A stretch of 64,000 nucleotides of DNA from contig JAJEKV010000030.1 of NCBI GenBank assembly GCA_021234155.1, forward strand, positions 7,373,890-7,437,889, read 5' to 3'. This stretch comes from Isoetes taiwanensis. Taxonomy: Eukaryota > Streptophyta > Lycopodiopsida > Isoetales > Isoetaceae. The notes beneath the pieces are model-generated. The model worked only from the letters and a program-made list of their open reading frames with translations. It was not told the origin of the DNA and did not search any database. The position numbers and the translations under genes were made by a program. This document shows positions 35,284-47,360 of this stretch, in pieces (position 1 is the first letter of the stretch; each line of letters begins with the position of its first letter).

Positions 35284-37379
35284 AATGCTTATATACTTGG
35301 GAAGGTTTCCATAAAATCCCAAAATATATTATTATTTATGATCATTTTTTATCTATGACAACAACTATTCATAATAACCCCAAATTTATTGTCTACGGCC
35401 AGATTATCTCTTCTTTTTTGTATACTTTTTCTATTTCCCAATTTATGTTAGTTTTCCGTTCAAACATGCCAATATTTTTGTGCTGTGACTCTACAAAAGA
35501 TCCTCTTTGGCTTATCTGCTAAGTAAGTAATTCGCCAACACGCCTATAAATAATGATTTAGCGTGCATTTGGGCAATGGTTTAGCGTGATTTTTCATGAT
35601 ATGGGCTTATGATTTGGATCATGTCCTTATTGATATACAATTATTGGTCATGGATTCTTTGATCTATGAATACTTTACTCTATTCAGATTTCTTGGTTCT
35701 CAAAGAAATGATTTCACAGAAAAGTACTACAATGTTGTGAAGAAAAAGTATTTTATGATCACTTTGTAAACAATTCTCCTTTTTTTTTTGATTGAAGGCT
35801 ATATATATATTATTTAAAGTATAGTAAAAGGTACAAAGAACTTTTTTCAAGGGAAGTTTAACCCTTAAAAAGCATCATCTTGAAACAATTTAATAAAATA
35901 TATGAGTAGCTTATAGCAGCAGTAAAGATTCTTATTTTTTTAAGTCCTATGCATAGATAGGAGATTCGGGTTTGTGCATTTTCCGCTTTCCCCTTGAAGA
36001 TGGGTCTACATTACGATACACGTACACTGCCACATAACAGACTCTACTACCTTGTGCAATGTGATGAGCTCTCTTCTCATCATGCTGATCATACAGCAAC
36101 ATGGTGTACAAAGGCGCCCCATGCCAAGTATCGCCCTACCCAAAACTTAATCCACCTGATTGATTTCGCCGCATCTTCCATTCAAGCCTTCCCCGGCTTC
36201 AGACAGACCCAATAAAGAAACATATCATCCATCTCATGAGACCCTTTGGGTAATTTCACACTAAACAAAGCTATTTCTTCCTTTCCAGATTTCTCCATAG
36301 AGAATGTACCAACTTACATTGGTAGGCATAAAGAAGTCTCGCGGGTCAGTGGCAACTGTGTCTTGGCCAAAAGAGGATGACAAAAGCTCCTGACCCATTC
36401 CACCATAGGCGGTGTTCTGTAAAGGTGTTCTTTCTATCTTCTTTGCTGCCAAGCATCTCACATAGATCAGAAAGTTAGTCATAGCTAAACAAATCTCTTG
36501 CCAGCTTGGTAGCAAGGCCTTATGCCAAAAAGCGCGCTAAGTGAAAGCTTTGATCTTAGGGTTGATGTGGGGTCAAGTCACATAAAAACCGTGTTATTCT
36601 CACATTTCCGAGACGCCCCACTTTTAAATGGATTGTGATCTCCTGATAGCTCATTAAGAATCTATAAGCCGCTTGACCTGTAACCACTTTCTACCATCAG
36701 GTTTCCATGAGTCCGAGAGTGAGAGACCATCCGCCTGTGAATATGATATTGGTATGGCTTCATAGTTACCTTGGTTTGATTATCTTCATCTCACAGAATC
36801 GGCTCGAAGGAATAATACCATTGGATATCAAATAGGTGACCGGCGAGAGTATCTCTTTGTTTTCTCAGAGCTTCGGCTTGCTCAGTAGCGACAAGCCAGG
36901 CAACTGATTATCATGATTAGTGCCGGTTCCTAAAATTGACTGATCCATCGAGAGACCCTTTTTCCCAATTATACATATATGTTTTACCCTCTTCCTAAGT
37001 ATAGATCCATTTTTATAGTCACTGTGAGTAGAAGGTGGATAGAGAAAGGGAAATAGATAGAGTGAGGTAACTCCATTTTGAGGATTTCCATCCATACTAT
37101 GTGACACTTGCCGATATAGTGTCTCAGTATGATGGATATGTGATGCTTCTTTATGTTGTCATAACAAGCCTGTAGAAGTGACAGCAGCTAGAGCTAAAAC
37201 CCTGCTTTTCATGTTGATGGTGCCGAGGCTCCCCCATTCTTTTTAATTTGCGCGATTCCTCCATTGAACGGGTGCCGATCTTTTATTCCACTCACAAGCT
37301 ATGAACTCCGCCAATACTAAAGCCTGCAGTGATCTTCGGGGGCCAAATGATCAGCATTGATAAACTCAGAAGAGGAAAT

Positions 37380-38180
37380 CACGTCGTATATTAGCTCCCC
37401 ATTTTAGAGGAGAGATATTTAGAGTTAAGAGAATCTAACCTTTTTATAGAACTTCGACTATATCGCCTTATAAATCAGGCATTGCTCCTTATTGCAAAGG
37501 GGATCCCTTGAGAATCTTGGATTTGGTGCAGTGGGGAATAGTACTTACATCCAAAGAGTTGAGCAGCCCGAAAGTAATTCTCATTTACCTCTGGGAGTGA
37601 ATAGCAAGGATTTGAGAGGACACTGATTTTACAACTCAACATTGCCAAAATCCTCGAGAATACTCCGGGTATTGATACGGAATCCCATCCATGGAGGTTA
37701 GAATAAAAAGCATCATCAAAGAAATGCCCATTTAGGGACTGATCTACTTGTGATTCTTCCTCGGGAGCTTAAGGCCTTAATCGAAGCAGCAAACTACCTT
37801 CCAATCATGTATGCAAAGTCGGCAAATAATTAAAAAAGGAAGGTATAGGACAACCTTGTTTTTTACTCCTCTTCGATAGAGAAAAAGGACTAGTCTTTAA
37901 CATACGAGAACTCGCAGATCCGAATTACGAGAATGGCATTACATACCAAGGTTATCCTCATCAATCCAAGAGCTCTGCAAAGATTTATAAAGAAAGACCG
38001 TACCATCAGGTCAAAAGTTTAGTGATGTCAAGCTCGTAATATTTTTGTTGCCTGATCAGCCTGTGCCCATTGTAAACCTGTGATAGCAAATACCAGTATT
38101 TTGCCCTAAAATGAATTGCCTTTTGAGGTATGTCGACCGGGTGTGTCGCTAATAATGTAGTCCAAATCTTTTTTGAGTCC
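37380..38180 (-). pseudogene. LINE-2 reverse transcriptase (pseudogene)
   Basis: In order on the minus strand: HPVDIPQKAIHFRAKY (about 38130, matching IPKxdxPxxxxxFRPIS), YELDITKLL (about 38035, matching LKvDiTKAYD), KKQGCPIPSFF with QGCP at 37858-37847 (matching RQGCPLSPxLF), FDDAF at 37720-37706 (the FADD active site with the alanine lost), VNENYFRAAQLFGC (about 37580, the block after the active site) and LDSLNSKYLS (about 37410, matching LxxWxxRxLSxAGR). The spacing is right for L1 RT, but the blocks lie in several frames. Confidence 0.83.
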
Positions 38181-39199
38181 GGCAAATTTATGGCCCCCGC
38201 AATTATCTCAGAAAACAACATTATCAAAGAAATAGGTCTCAGAGTCGCGAAACGAGGTGGTAGGAGAGAGCTTCCACTTTGGGAATAAGGGTAATAAGAT
38301 CGGTAGTTAATCCGAAAGATCCAAACCTTGCACTAATTCATTAGCTAAATTGGTAATTCCCATACCAACAAAGCCGTGCTTTTAAAGAATTCGCTGGTAA
38401 ACTATCTCGCTGTGGTCTTACCATTGTCCATACCCATAATACTCAGCCTCATTTCTAAGAAAGGAGAGGAGATTAACTCATTCGGGATCATCATTTACCT
38501 TGTTCCCTATTTTGATAAAAGTATCCATCATCTCTCTTTTCCTGACAATCAATTAGTACCCATACTATTAGTGAAATGCTCAACCGCCGCTTTTAAGATC
38601 TATATCCTCGTAAATAAGAGATTATCCCCTAACTCATTTCATGGATCCGCTTCTTTTTGATTCTAGTTTGTTTTGACAAAAATATTTGGAGTTACACCTC
38701 TCATCCTCTTTGAGCTCCTTTTGATTTTTGCCTTAGTTTTCCATCCTTTAGCAATATTCAACTCCTCTTTTTCTATCTCGATTTTTAATATCATTCTCGC
38801 TGATCAGCTTGAGTAGTACAAGCCTCATTCCCGCTAGATCGCTTGTTTGTTATTATGATGAATCTCTCTTTACCCCTACCCTTCAGCTTTTTATATGCTT
38901 AGCTGGATTGATTCACCAATTACATCCAAACTCTCATCGGGTATCGAGTAGATGATAATTGTAGATATCTTGAGCTTGCTCATAAAGTCATCATGTCTTA
39001 GCTGCATATCCGCCTTTTAAAAAGGATTTTCTCTTATTCGACAAGACCGCTTAAAATAATCAATCATAAAGCATCGAAGAGTGTAGCCAAATAAATTCTC
39101 CACCCTCACAAGCACTGTCCAAAAATTTTCTTACTATTAATCATCATGAAGACAGAAATGGGATCAGCCCTATGATCGCACTCAGCCAAAGCATTGGGC

Positions 39200-39984
39200 T
39201 TGGTCCTAGTCAGCCTTAAGATTATGGTTGCAGAGAAGTTGCCACCCAAGACTAAGCCAAGTGGAGGAAGTTAGTTTGAAATTTTATTTTCATAAAGCAC
39301 AAAGAACTATATTGAAATCACCTCCAATAATCGATCATCAACATCTCTAAACCTTGCTGGCCAGAGTTAATCTTATTCCGCACTGTAATTTACCGTAAGC
39401 GATTACATAGTTAATAAACATTAACTGTGTATTACATCTAGTCGACCCGATCTTGCGCATCACAAAATCACATCTACCATTATTATCATTGATCAGGCAT
39501 GAATATGCGGGGACACCCATGGTTCCAAGCTATTGCTATGCTCAGCAGTAAGAGTCGCGAAGGCACTAATAGACCAAGTATGGAAATTCAGGAGGGAGCC
39601 CGAAATGATCAAATTATGGTTATCTACGGATCTTGTGCTCCGATGAATAAAATATCAGGCTGAGGGAGGAGAGGCGTACTTTAAACGCTCCCTTTTAATA
39701 CTGTTATTATACCTTGAGACTCAAGTGATAATTTAAGGACGTTCATTATTTATAAGTGCTTCTGGCCATTCTAGATTGAACACAGTTCCTCGACTAACTC
39801 TAAGAGGTCCCACATATGCTTTTTTCTGTCTCCTCCTGGGCTTCTTTCTGCTATCCGCTTTCCACCCTTCATCATCACAAGAATGAAGAATCGGCGTCGT
39901 GAGCCGGGCATTCTCGTGACGTTCTGATTAACTTCTTTTAAGGGGAAAGAGAGAGTTACAATTCCAAAGATTCAATTTGATCAT
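39200..39984 (-). pseudogene. LINE-2 endonuclease (pseudogene)
   Basis: It begins MIKLNLWNCNSL at 39984, matching the N-terminal WNCRGL block of plant L1 endonucleases. YTVNVY-LCNRLR (about 39435-39393) matches the NVYAP block, and LGGNFSAT (39250-39228) matches LGGDFNAI, the catalytic aspartate being changed to N here. Stops and frameshifts separate the blocks. Confidence 0.72.
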
Positions 39985-40239
39985 TGATATTTTGAAGACA
40001 AAATTCCCACCACCGCCAAAAATAAGGTTCATTCCTGACGTAATTGAATGAAGTCCTTTATCATCGGCCTTACCGATAACTTGCCGCCGCTTTGAACCTC
40101 GGCCCTCAAAAGTCTTTTTAGGTCGCCACTCTGTCTCGAGCAATGAGAGGGGGTTAAGGTTCTGAGGCTTTTATTATCCAAAGGGGCCTTCTTGACAGAG
40201 TTTCGGTGATGTGGAGCTTGTAACAAACAATGTTTAAGT

Positions 40240-40643
40240 CCATAGTCTCCGCTTCGGAATCTTGATTTTAACATTCCTCACCACCCTAATTGATGTTCTT
40301 AGAAATACATGTATGGGAAGTACGAGGAATATTAATAGATATAATGTCCCCAAGGTTCCATGCAATAGCCTTAAGATGTGAAAGGGTCCATTGTGGTAGG
40401 GTAATCGGGGAAAGTAATCCAAGTAGAAAGAGATATGTATCACTATTTCCCCTAGTAAAATGGCTCCATCTCATAATATATAGAAGTCACAGCTGCTAAT
40501 TTTGCCTTTTTAGAATGGGAAACACTAAAATTATCTTTGCACAAAAGATTTGAAATGTTCTCGCACGATCTTGAGCAAAGATAAATGGGAATTCTCTCAA
40601 GGGCCTTAGTAATCCGTAATTTGACTTCTCCTAGGATGGGCAA
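40240..40643 (-). pseudogene. LINE-2 ORF1, DUF4283-like remnant
   Basis: Overlapping minus frames give LSHLKAIAWNLGDIISINIP (40380-40320) preceded by a proline- and leucine-rich segment, and followed by a decayed basic stretch. This matches the part of plant L1 ORF1 that reads (V)WVRLPxLPxxxWxxxxLxxIAxxLGxxIxID. The domain is thought to bind nucleic acid in the element's ribonucleoprotein. The frame changes at least once within it. No zinc knuckle was identified. Confidence 0.6.
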
Positions 40644-40856
40644 TTGATAGAAGTGGATGATCGCATCTTTATCAAGATATATAAATCAATGTACTGTGGA
40701 ATCTGAACAATCTCTAATGCATCATCATAATCTAAATTATCTTTAGTATGTCGGTGGGATATCACAAGAAACCACGGGCGTTACTTTATAGAAGGCGAGG
40801 TTGACCTTTGCTTTGTCGCTTGCCCGTAATCTGGATCTCGTTATCATATTCCCGCT

Positions 40857-41210
40857 TCACCTACAAAGTGCGCGCTTCGCTTTGCCGTAACCCGGATATG
40901 TTTGTTCTCGCGCAATTCTGCATTCACATTGGTTCGCTTCCAAGGGGTTGAAGTAGCCATTCAGTCCCTTTATTTTGCATGCACCGTATCTTTTGAGGAG
41001 GTCCGAGGATCCCATACCTCGGCGAGACGCCTCAAGAATAAAGTCCGCACTGCATGGGAGTCTACTTTTGGCTTGCCTTCGATGCATTTCTATGACCGAA
41101 AGCCACTTCCGCTTCTTCCCATCTTTATCGTGGGCTTTAATCGGTATCTTGAGTTCCACCACATCGTCCATGCTGCAGCTACCGACCAGAAGTTCATCCA
41201 TTGATTTCAA
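40857..41210 (-). CDS. Unrecognised 117-codon ORF
   Basis: An uninterrupted minus-strand frame starting MKSMDELLVGSCSMDD. The product would be basic (KKRKW, RRQAKSR) with four cysteines and no membrane segment. It lies just upstream of the LINE-2 ORF1 remnant and may be the N-terminal part of that ORF1 or a chance frame; plus-strand frames are open over the same bases. I do not recognise a family. Confidence 0.25.
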   Translation of the reverse strand: MKSMDELLVGSCSMDDVVELKIPIKAHDKDGKKRKWLSVIEMHRRQAKSRLPCSADFILEASRRGMGSSDLLKRYGACKIKGLNGYFNPLEANQCECRIAREQTYPGYGKAKRALCR

Positions 41211-41355
41211 AAATGTTGTTCTCTTAGGCTACAGCAGTCCGACTCGTGAGCGGCTCATTTCACCGCTACTCCTGCAATGCATTTCCCGTCCATTTCTTGA
41301 AGTAATTCCAAAAATTCCAGCCCAGCCAATTTATCGCTGGCTCACAGAGGCATAA

Positions 41356-42054
41356 TCCTTCTAAAGCCCCTCATTTTACTCCAAAGTGTCACAAAGCACT
41401 GGCCTCCCCAACATCCATGCATCGCAGTACAGCCACATCTCGATAAGCGCCAATGTTATGTATAAGGTTTTCAGCTTTTCCCACACCTTATCTTTCTTAT
41501 CTTCGAGCTTAAAATGTTCGCCCATTCATCCTCTATGATTCTCGAGGGCCTGCCCCCTGACCGAGATTTTGAGGGACCAACCATTTTTCCTCGTTCTGTA
41601 AGACATGGCTAATTTTCCCGCGAAATCTCCACACAAGAATCTCTAAATCGAAAGAACTGTGCCTGGCTTCGAGGTCGTAAGAACTCCTCGGCCCAATGTA
41701 GAAGAAACATCCCAAATCGCTCCAGAATCAAATTTGAAAGAGATTTCTTGAAATTGGCGCCAGATGTACCGCAGTTGGTAAACAGACTCTTAATGAACCT
41801 AATTCTAACGCGCACGCTTTGTATACTGACCTAAAAGCCGACCGCTAAATCCTACTCTCGCTCTAGAGTTGTAATGCATTGAATAATTATACTATCTAAT
41901 ACTACCACCACATCAAAGCCATCGATCTCCGAGAAGCCTGTGACTGGAGAATGTGCCTCCAAGAAGGCTCCATCCATCAACCGGTACTCACTGAGTTCGA
42001 GGCGCCTAAAATGGGGCCACCAACGTTTCATTTCTCCCTTTGTAAACACCCTCT
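41356..42054. other. Spacer, nothing recognised
   Basis: Mixed-composition sequence with only short chance frames. Confidence 0.5.
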
Positions 42055-42270
42055 CACAGTAAGATTTCTCGAATCGAAATGTTTTTCGGCATTTAAACGA
42101 TTCAAATCACTCTGCAAATAGTTCTCCATGTAAGATTTTTGGAATCTAAATGTTCCTTGACAAATTTTCTCAACTTCGATTGAATCATGACAAGATATCT
42201 CAAATTTATATGTTCTTGCACAAGATTTCTCAAATTCTCTCAAGCCAAGATTTCTCAAATTCTCCAAGTT
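42055..42270 (+). repeat. Degenerate short tandem repeat (AAGATTTCTCAAATT)
   Basis: The word AAGATTTCTC(A/G)AAT recurs at least five times with variable spacing of roughly 20-70 bases, most clearly at 42220-42262. This is a decayed minisatellite. Confidence 0.65.
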
Positions 42271-42560
42271 CAAGCAGCACTCTTGAATTTGTTATAACAA
42301 TGGGACTCGCCCACATTAAGGAAAACTTTACCCTCCCAAATCCCTCAATCTGGTTGTAACATGGCAAAATAAAACCAGTAACATGGGAGGTTTTCATAAA
42401 ATATTAAAAAGACAAAAAGATATTATTTTACACAACCACCTTATTAAGAAGCATGTGGATCGAGGAGCACGACAACGTGAATTACATCTTGGTCTTCATG
42501 CAAAAAGGAGGATTTTATTTTTTATTTTTTTATGGAATTTTCCCCCATTTTTCGTGGAAA

Positions 42561-42740
42561 CCTCCCCCATTTTCTTAATTGGAAACGTCCTCAAGTCGTA
42601 AAAACAAACTGGAGAGGCTTCCACAGAAAGTTGGGGAGGTTTCTATGGAAACTCCCCTATTTTCTAAAGTGGAAACCTTCTCAAGTCGTACGAAGAAAAT
42701 TGGGGGTTTTCCAGGAAAGACTGGGGAGGTTTCCAAGGAA
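42561..42740 (+). repeat. Two tandem 90-bp units rich in GGGGAGGTTTCC
   Basis: Units start at 42561 and 42651 and share CTCCCC(C/T)ATTTTC, TCAAGTCGTA and GGGGAGGTTTC at a 90-base offset. Both strands of the GGAAACCTCCCC word are present, so each unit is itself partly palindromic. The GGGAGGTTTTCATAAAAT stretch at 42388 matches 35308-35326. Confidence 0.8.
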
Positions 42741-42799
42741 CATTGGGAAGGTTCCACTAGAGTCCAACCCAAATTGGGTGCCAATAAAACCATCGCTTT

Positions 42800-45700
42800 A
42801 GTATGCTGAAGATGATCAAAAAAGTCTTTACCCATATTCATGTAATGCTTAGATCTACAGGTGTCATTCCATCCAATGACTTGAGTTCACTTTATGTTCA
42901 TATAAGTGTCTCGTTGGAGACCGTAAGGATGGTCTTCACATGATTCGTTGGAAACCTTGTAATAAACTCATTTTGCTTGGATGGTTCACTTGGATAAATC
43001 CTGCTTGCAGCAAATCGATATGAGAACCTACACTTTAAGATAGAACCTTCCTAAAATCTACAAACTAATCATATATTACCAGTAAAAATAAAGCTAAGAT
43101 TTTACCTTTTAAAAAGGAGAATGCTATGTGAACTTGTCAAATAGTTGTCTCACAAAATGCTTTAGGCCTCTCGCAGAATAAGACGTCAATCATAATTATC
43201 AAAGATAGAAGCCTATAAATAAGAAACCAAAAGAAGATAAATGTCATTTGTGTACCCCCTTACTATAAAAATATTGTTCAAAATATTGATTCAATCTCTA
43301 GTAAAGAAGTATGAAGTTTCTATGGGCACAAAAAGACTATCAAAGCAACTCTTTCCAATGATGGAGCAAGATTTCTCAGAGAATAAAGATCGGATGAGGC
43401 GCTGATTAAGAAGCCTAGGTGATCGACCACCGCATTGCTATTCAATGCAAATATAGCCGCATCTTAATGCTCGTTATGGCAATATGCCATATAACCAGTG
43501 AATGTCGTATGTTTTAAACCGGTGCGCATACATCTAATACAAATAGCTTCGGCTGTAAAACCACACAAATAAAGAAGTTGACGAAGCCGCTCCTGCATGA
43601 TGCCCCGCTTCAAGGCCATAGCCACAACACCATAACCACAATGCATGTGGGCCAATATGCTACTGCAATTTTTTAATGGGGACGATTTTGTCCCATGAAT
43701 GCGGCCCTGGTGATGGATTGTGATGTTGGAATGCAAAAATTAGTTCATGGCTTGTAACCGACAAGAAATCAAATGACTCTGTCTGAGAGCTCCAGAACCG
43801 CAATTTCGCTTGTTGAAGATTAAAGCAGCCATCGACGTATTGCAACCGTTAATGGCTTCTCTCGAATCACGTTTTCTATTGGGGCAATTCCACAAGCTAT
43901 ATTGTCCATCGCTTTCTTTTTTAGGTATTGGATATTATATAGGCGTACATGTCAATGCCAAAGCCGCCTACCAAAAATTTTTACGATGAAACCGCATCAT
44001 CTATATCGCCATAACGGATTATAACTCAATTAGCCCAAACTTGATATATGACATCATGGAAAACGCTGGGATAATACCTAATCCAGCATGTACGTGTGCC
44101 TTTTAAAGCCAGGTGGTCTAGGATCAGGTTTCGTACAGTTATCCAAAAGCCGGGGTAAAGATCCCAACCTTTTACTGCAGGTGGGAATACTGCAAGTCCG
44201 TCCCCGCCTCGACTTATCACGCATGATATTTGTATTCCTCTCTCGCCAGCTTCTTAGCATATTCCGCATCTCACTCTGCTCTCATGCCTCGTATTCTTCA
44301 CGAAGCAATCATTTGATGTTTTTCTAACCTTCTTCTTTAAGAGTTTCAAATGGCTGACCAATTGAATCTGCACTTGAAAATGATTGGGGATGTTTTGCAT
44401 TATTGGTAGCTTCATTACCACACATCCGTGCCGCTCGGGTGATTTTCTAAATAAGTAGAAGGAATGTTTCTCAAGATTGGACAAAGGGAAGCCATATATG
44501 GCTATACTTCATTAAAAAAGGAAATCTGGCGTAACCAAAGTTAGCACAATAACTATCCGAAAGATGGTAAAAAGAGAAGATTGTGGTCCCGGCTCTCGAA
44601 GCCGCAAAATGCACGGTGGGTTGATTGCAATTGACCGCTTTTCCTTTTGTAATTTTAGTTCCTATTGCCACTTTGTTTGCTTCGTCAAGGTTTGATTTCC
44701 TGAGCGCGTGGACTTGGAGCCATCTAATTGCGTGGTCTGGCTCATTTTCACACACGATCCTCAATTCTGTTATTTGAAGGTTCCATTTCGTGCGCAACCT
44801 CAAAAAATGGGGTGTGGTTTTGGCTATGAATACTATCATCCCCTCGGTAGCAAGATAGTCAAATACCTTCACTTCTACCCCTTGGATAATATAATTTGTT
44901 GGCTTAAAACAAGTCGCACTCCAAGAACATCGACCGATATATGAGAAAATGGTGGCGCTTAGGCATGGTATGTAACATAGCTATGAAACATTCTTCTCAT
45001 TGCACATAAATTAACTCATGAAAAAAAATCCCAAACTTGAAAATCCTAACTTCTTGGAAAATCCAATCCCCAGGAAAATGTAACTCCTCGTAGTGAAAAC
45101 TGGAAGCTCGTAGGTGTTCTTATTCTTTTCCACTTAAACATGGAATTGTAGAGCTGTTAAAATTTTCTTTTTCCCACTTTGTCTGTTGCTTCTCAGCCAT
45201 TAACGTAGTTGTTTCGCACGTAATTCCCAGTAGGGTGATTGCAATTCGTGTTTTGCCACACATGCTGTAGCTTATTCAGGTGTTGAAAATGGGACGTCCA
45301 CATGCCCTCTCGTTGACAATGCCAGTTCTTTGTTTCATACGTGATTGTTTCCACCTTATTGTAATGTGATCAGACATGTTTCTCACTTCAATGAATTCGC
45401 ATTTTCCCCACTATCAGTACTTCTTTGACAAGCAATGAAAAAGGCATCAATTTTATATAGTTTATTGCCAATGTAAAAAGCCCTCACTAACTTTCTTGCA
45501 TCTCCCAGAAAAAGCCAGGTGATTGCTCAGCCCGATAGTAGCCACCCAATCTCCTGAGATTGGTGACACGTGGATTCGGAGTCAGCGAGGACAGTAGAGT
45601 CTGTCGTATGGCCGTCAAATGTACCATTGAGGATGAAAAGCTCTCCGTGCCTCACAATGGTTTGTGCTAACTGGCTCGCATGCCAAGAAGCGCCCCATCA

Positions 45701-45815
45701 TGAGCTAACAGCACTTCTCAGTTTGTTGAGACTGGTAAATAGATACGCTGATCAGCTCGGCCCCATACATTAACCCTCAAATTGCATTTTGATTATGTAT
45801 ATAACCGGGTAAGAT
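42800..45815. other. Decayed DNA, no gene recognised
   Basis: Several short minus-strand frames occur (43464-44872), the longest listed separately. No repeat or known domain was identified. Confidence 0.45.
44471..44872 (-). CDS. Unrecognised 133-codon ORF
   Basis: An uninterrupted minus frame beginning MKVFDYLATEGMIVFIAK. The product has no clear membrane segment or signal peptide and matches no family I recognise. Further minus frames (44484-44254, 44269-44078, 43736-43464) follow in the same direction, so it could be the least damaged piece of a longer dead gene or transposon. It may also be chance. Confidence 0.25.
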   Translation of the reverse strand: MKVFDYLATEGMIVFIAKTTPHFLRLRTKWNLQITELRIVCENEPDHAIRWLQVHALRKSNLDEANKVAIGTKITKGKAVNCNQPTVHFAASRAGTTIFSFYHLSDSYCANFGYARFPFLMKYSHIWLPFVQS

Positions 45816-45819
45816 ACCA

Positions 45820-45965
45820 ACATCCTTATTAAGCACATGTTTTTCCTCAAACTTCTTCTGGGGTTTTAATCCGGGTAGCCAAGCTTCTTTTGTTCTTCAG
45901 TCCCATAGGCCGGTCTCCTGCGGATCATAAAATCATATTCTTCCTATTCTATTCTTATCAATGGT
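45820..45965 (+). repeat. Third fragment (copy C) of the duplicated block's spacer
   Basis: TTCTTCTGGGGTTTTAA, CTTTTGTT, the decayed CCCATA word and CTATTCTATTCTTATC match 59705-59840, the stretch between the histone and the downstream gene in copy A. The order of words is conserved. It is the only sign of the block here, so it is a fragment left by an older duplication or rearrangement. Confidence 0.55.
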
Positions 45966-46399
45966 CTTTACCTTTCTTTCTATCAATCTTTGCAAACAAT
46001 GATTTCTGAGGTCAACATGTATCAATACAAATAAAGCAAAGATTAGGTTTGAGAGGATGGAAGCACTTCGCTTGTCCTCTGTCAAAAGCACCTCCGACAT
46101 ATTGTGCCCGTTAGGATGCATTGAGTTGGAGTAAAGGATGAGGACTTAGAAAAATTGATGGGTACCCGCACTGTAAGCCAAGAAAACTAAATGTATTTGG
46201 AGAGTAGTTTTATATTAAATAAAGTTTTCAAACCTTAGAACTATAGTCGTATGAATTTTATTTATATATCAATGTTTCATTGTTAGTAAGTCTATGTTAT
46301 CATATGAGTGTATTTTCGAGGATTCTTATAATTATATCTTAGTCAGTATAAGCATGGACATTTATTGCCTTGCGTATTTATGAGACGAAAGTGCCATGT

Positions 46400-46965
46400 T
46401 CACATTTTGAAATTTTTCGCACCATGGATGGCGGTGCGTGTGCAACCACAAGAACTATTAGCTGCAAAAACATCCGGGTTCAATTTGAAAGTTCTCTATC
46501 ATGGCTACTTTTGAAAGGGTTTATGGGATCTGGGTTAGACCATTACCAGTAATTTTCGAGGAGCGCCACCAATGCGCTTAAAACACTAATTGGTTGACAT
46601 TTTGAAATGGTCCTTACCGCGATGACGGTGCACAAAATCCATTTTAATCACGCTGAATCACGGTGCGCGGTCCGGGTCCGCACTTTGGAGACTTCTTCCC
46701 CGGCTTTCATGACTACGCCATAAACTGATTCGGCCAGACATACCTGGGTCACTTTATTAGGCCATCAAAACACATTACATTTTGAATCCTTTCTCAGCAC
46801 CGACCGTAAAAAATCCGAATATCGGTAAAATACCCTGGCCCACACTTTTGAGAGGCCTTTTTCGCGACCGCGGCTTTCATAAACTTCTTATGTTAGAGGG
46901 TTTATGGGGATCGGTCGTAATTACACCGGTCATTTCATTTTCTTCCCTCTCAGAGAAACGCGGTA
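46400..46965 (+). repeat. Degenerate tandem repeat, ~180-195 bp period
   Basis: ACATTTTGAA starts at about 46403, 46598 and 46777. Other words recur in phase, such as a CACTTTTGAGAG/CACTTTGGAGAC block followed by CGGCTTTCAT in units 2 and 3, and GGGTTTATGGGATC in units 1 and 3. The GACGGTGC and CGGTGCGC words are CpG-rich for this window. Identity is low, so the array is old. Confidence 0.55.
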
Positions 46966-47210
46966 CGTCCATGGCTTGGCATCCCTTGAGCGACACGTAG
47001 GGCGCTTGACAATAATGCGATGTCGCCATTCACGTACCGCCTGCGAGCACATGTGACGGGCCCAACAAATACCACGAGGTCAGTGGATCTAGATGACACG
47101 CCCTTCTCGAGATGGGTTCCGCAAATAAGGTGAGATGGACATTCAATTATTGGACAATGATAGTGTGGACAAATACTTTGTGAACCCGTCCACTTCCTAC
47201 AAGGGTTTCT

Positions 47211-47360
47211 TTATTCGGACGTTAAGGGCACCTCCAAATGAACAGAGCTAAGGGGAAGATATAGGACATGGGTGATCGGGGATAAGTGACATGGGCAGTT
47301 CCGTAGTAGGGCATGGGGACTATGATACATTGGGCCCGCCCAGCGGAAGAACTCCCCCAA
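47211..47360 (+). pseudogene. Histone H3-fold gene copy A, N-terminal tail part
   Basis: It matches 61755-61890 of copy B, sharing ACATGGGTGATC, GACATGGGCAG, GATACATTG and GGAAGAACTCCC. It would encode the first ~45 residues of the variant tail, but small deletions (for example GGGGATAAGTGA against GGGGGATAATGG) break the frame soon after the shared ATG. The match stops near 47360, where an insertion begins. Confidence 0.75.

Larger units (their letters stand above)
35784..40650 (-). mobile_element. LINE-2: L1-type retrotransposon with ORF1, EN and RT remnants
   Basis: This is a second LINE on the minus strand. Its 3' end is marked by T10 at about 35783-35793, next to a TA-rich 3' UTR of the usual plant L1 kind. 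Going 5' to 3' there are ORF1 (DUF4283-like) remnants at about 40640-40240, endonuclease from 39984 down to about 39200, RT at about 38180-37380, then a poorly readable C-terminal region. Every frame is broken. The 5' limit is uncertain and could reach 41210. It is more decayed than LINE-1. Confidence 0.82.

Noticed and set aside
40902-41355. Plus-strand frames of 100 and 126 codons
   Set aside because: They overlap each other and the minus frame at 40857-41210 and match no family. No reason to prefer them.
42055-42270. CRISPR-like array
   Set aside because: Repeats are degenerate, spacing is irregular and the context is a plant genome. It is a decayed minisatellite.
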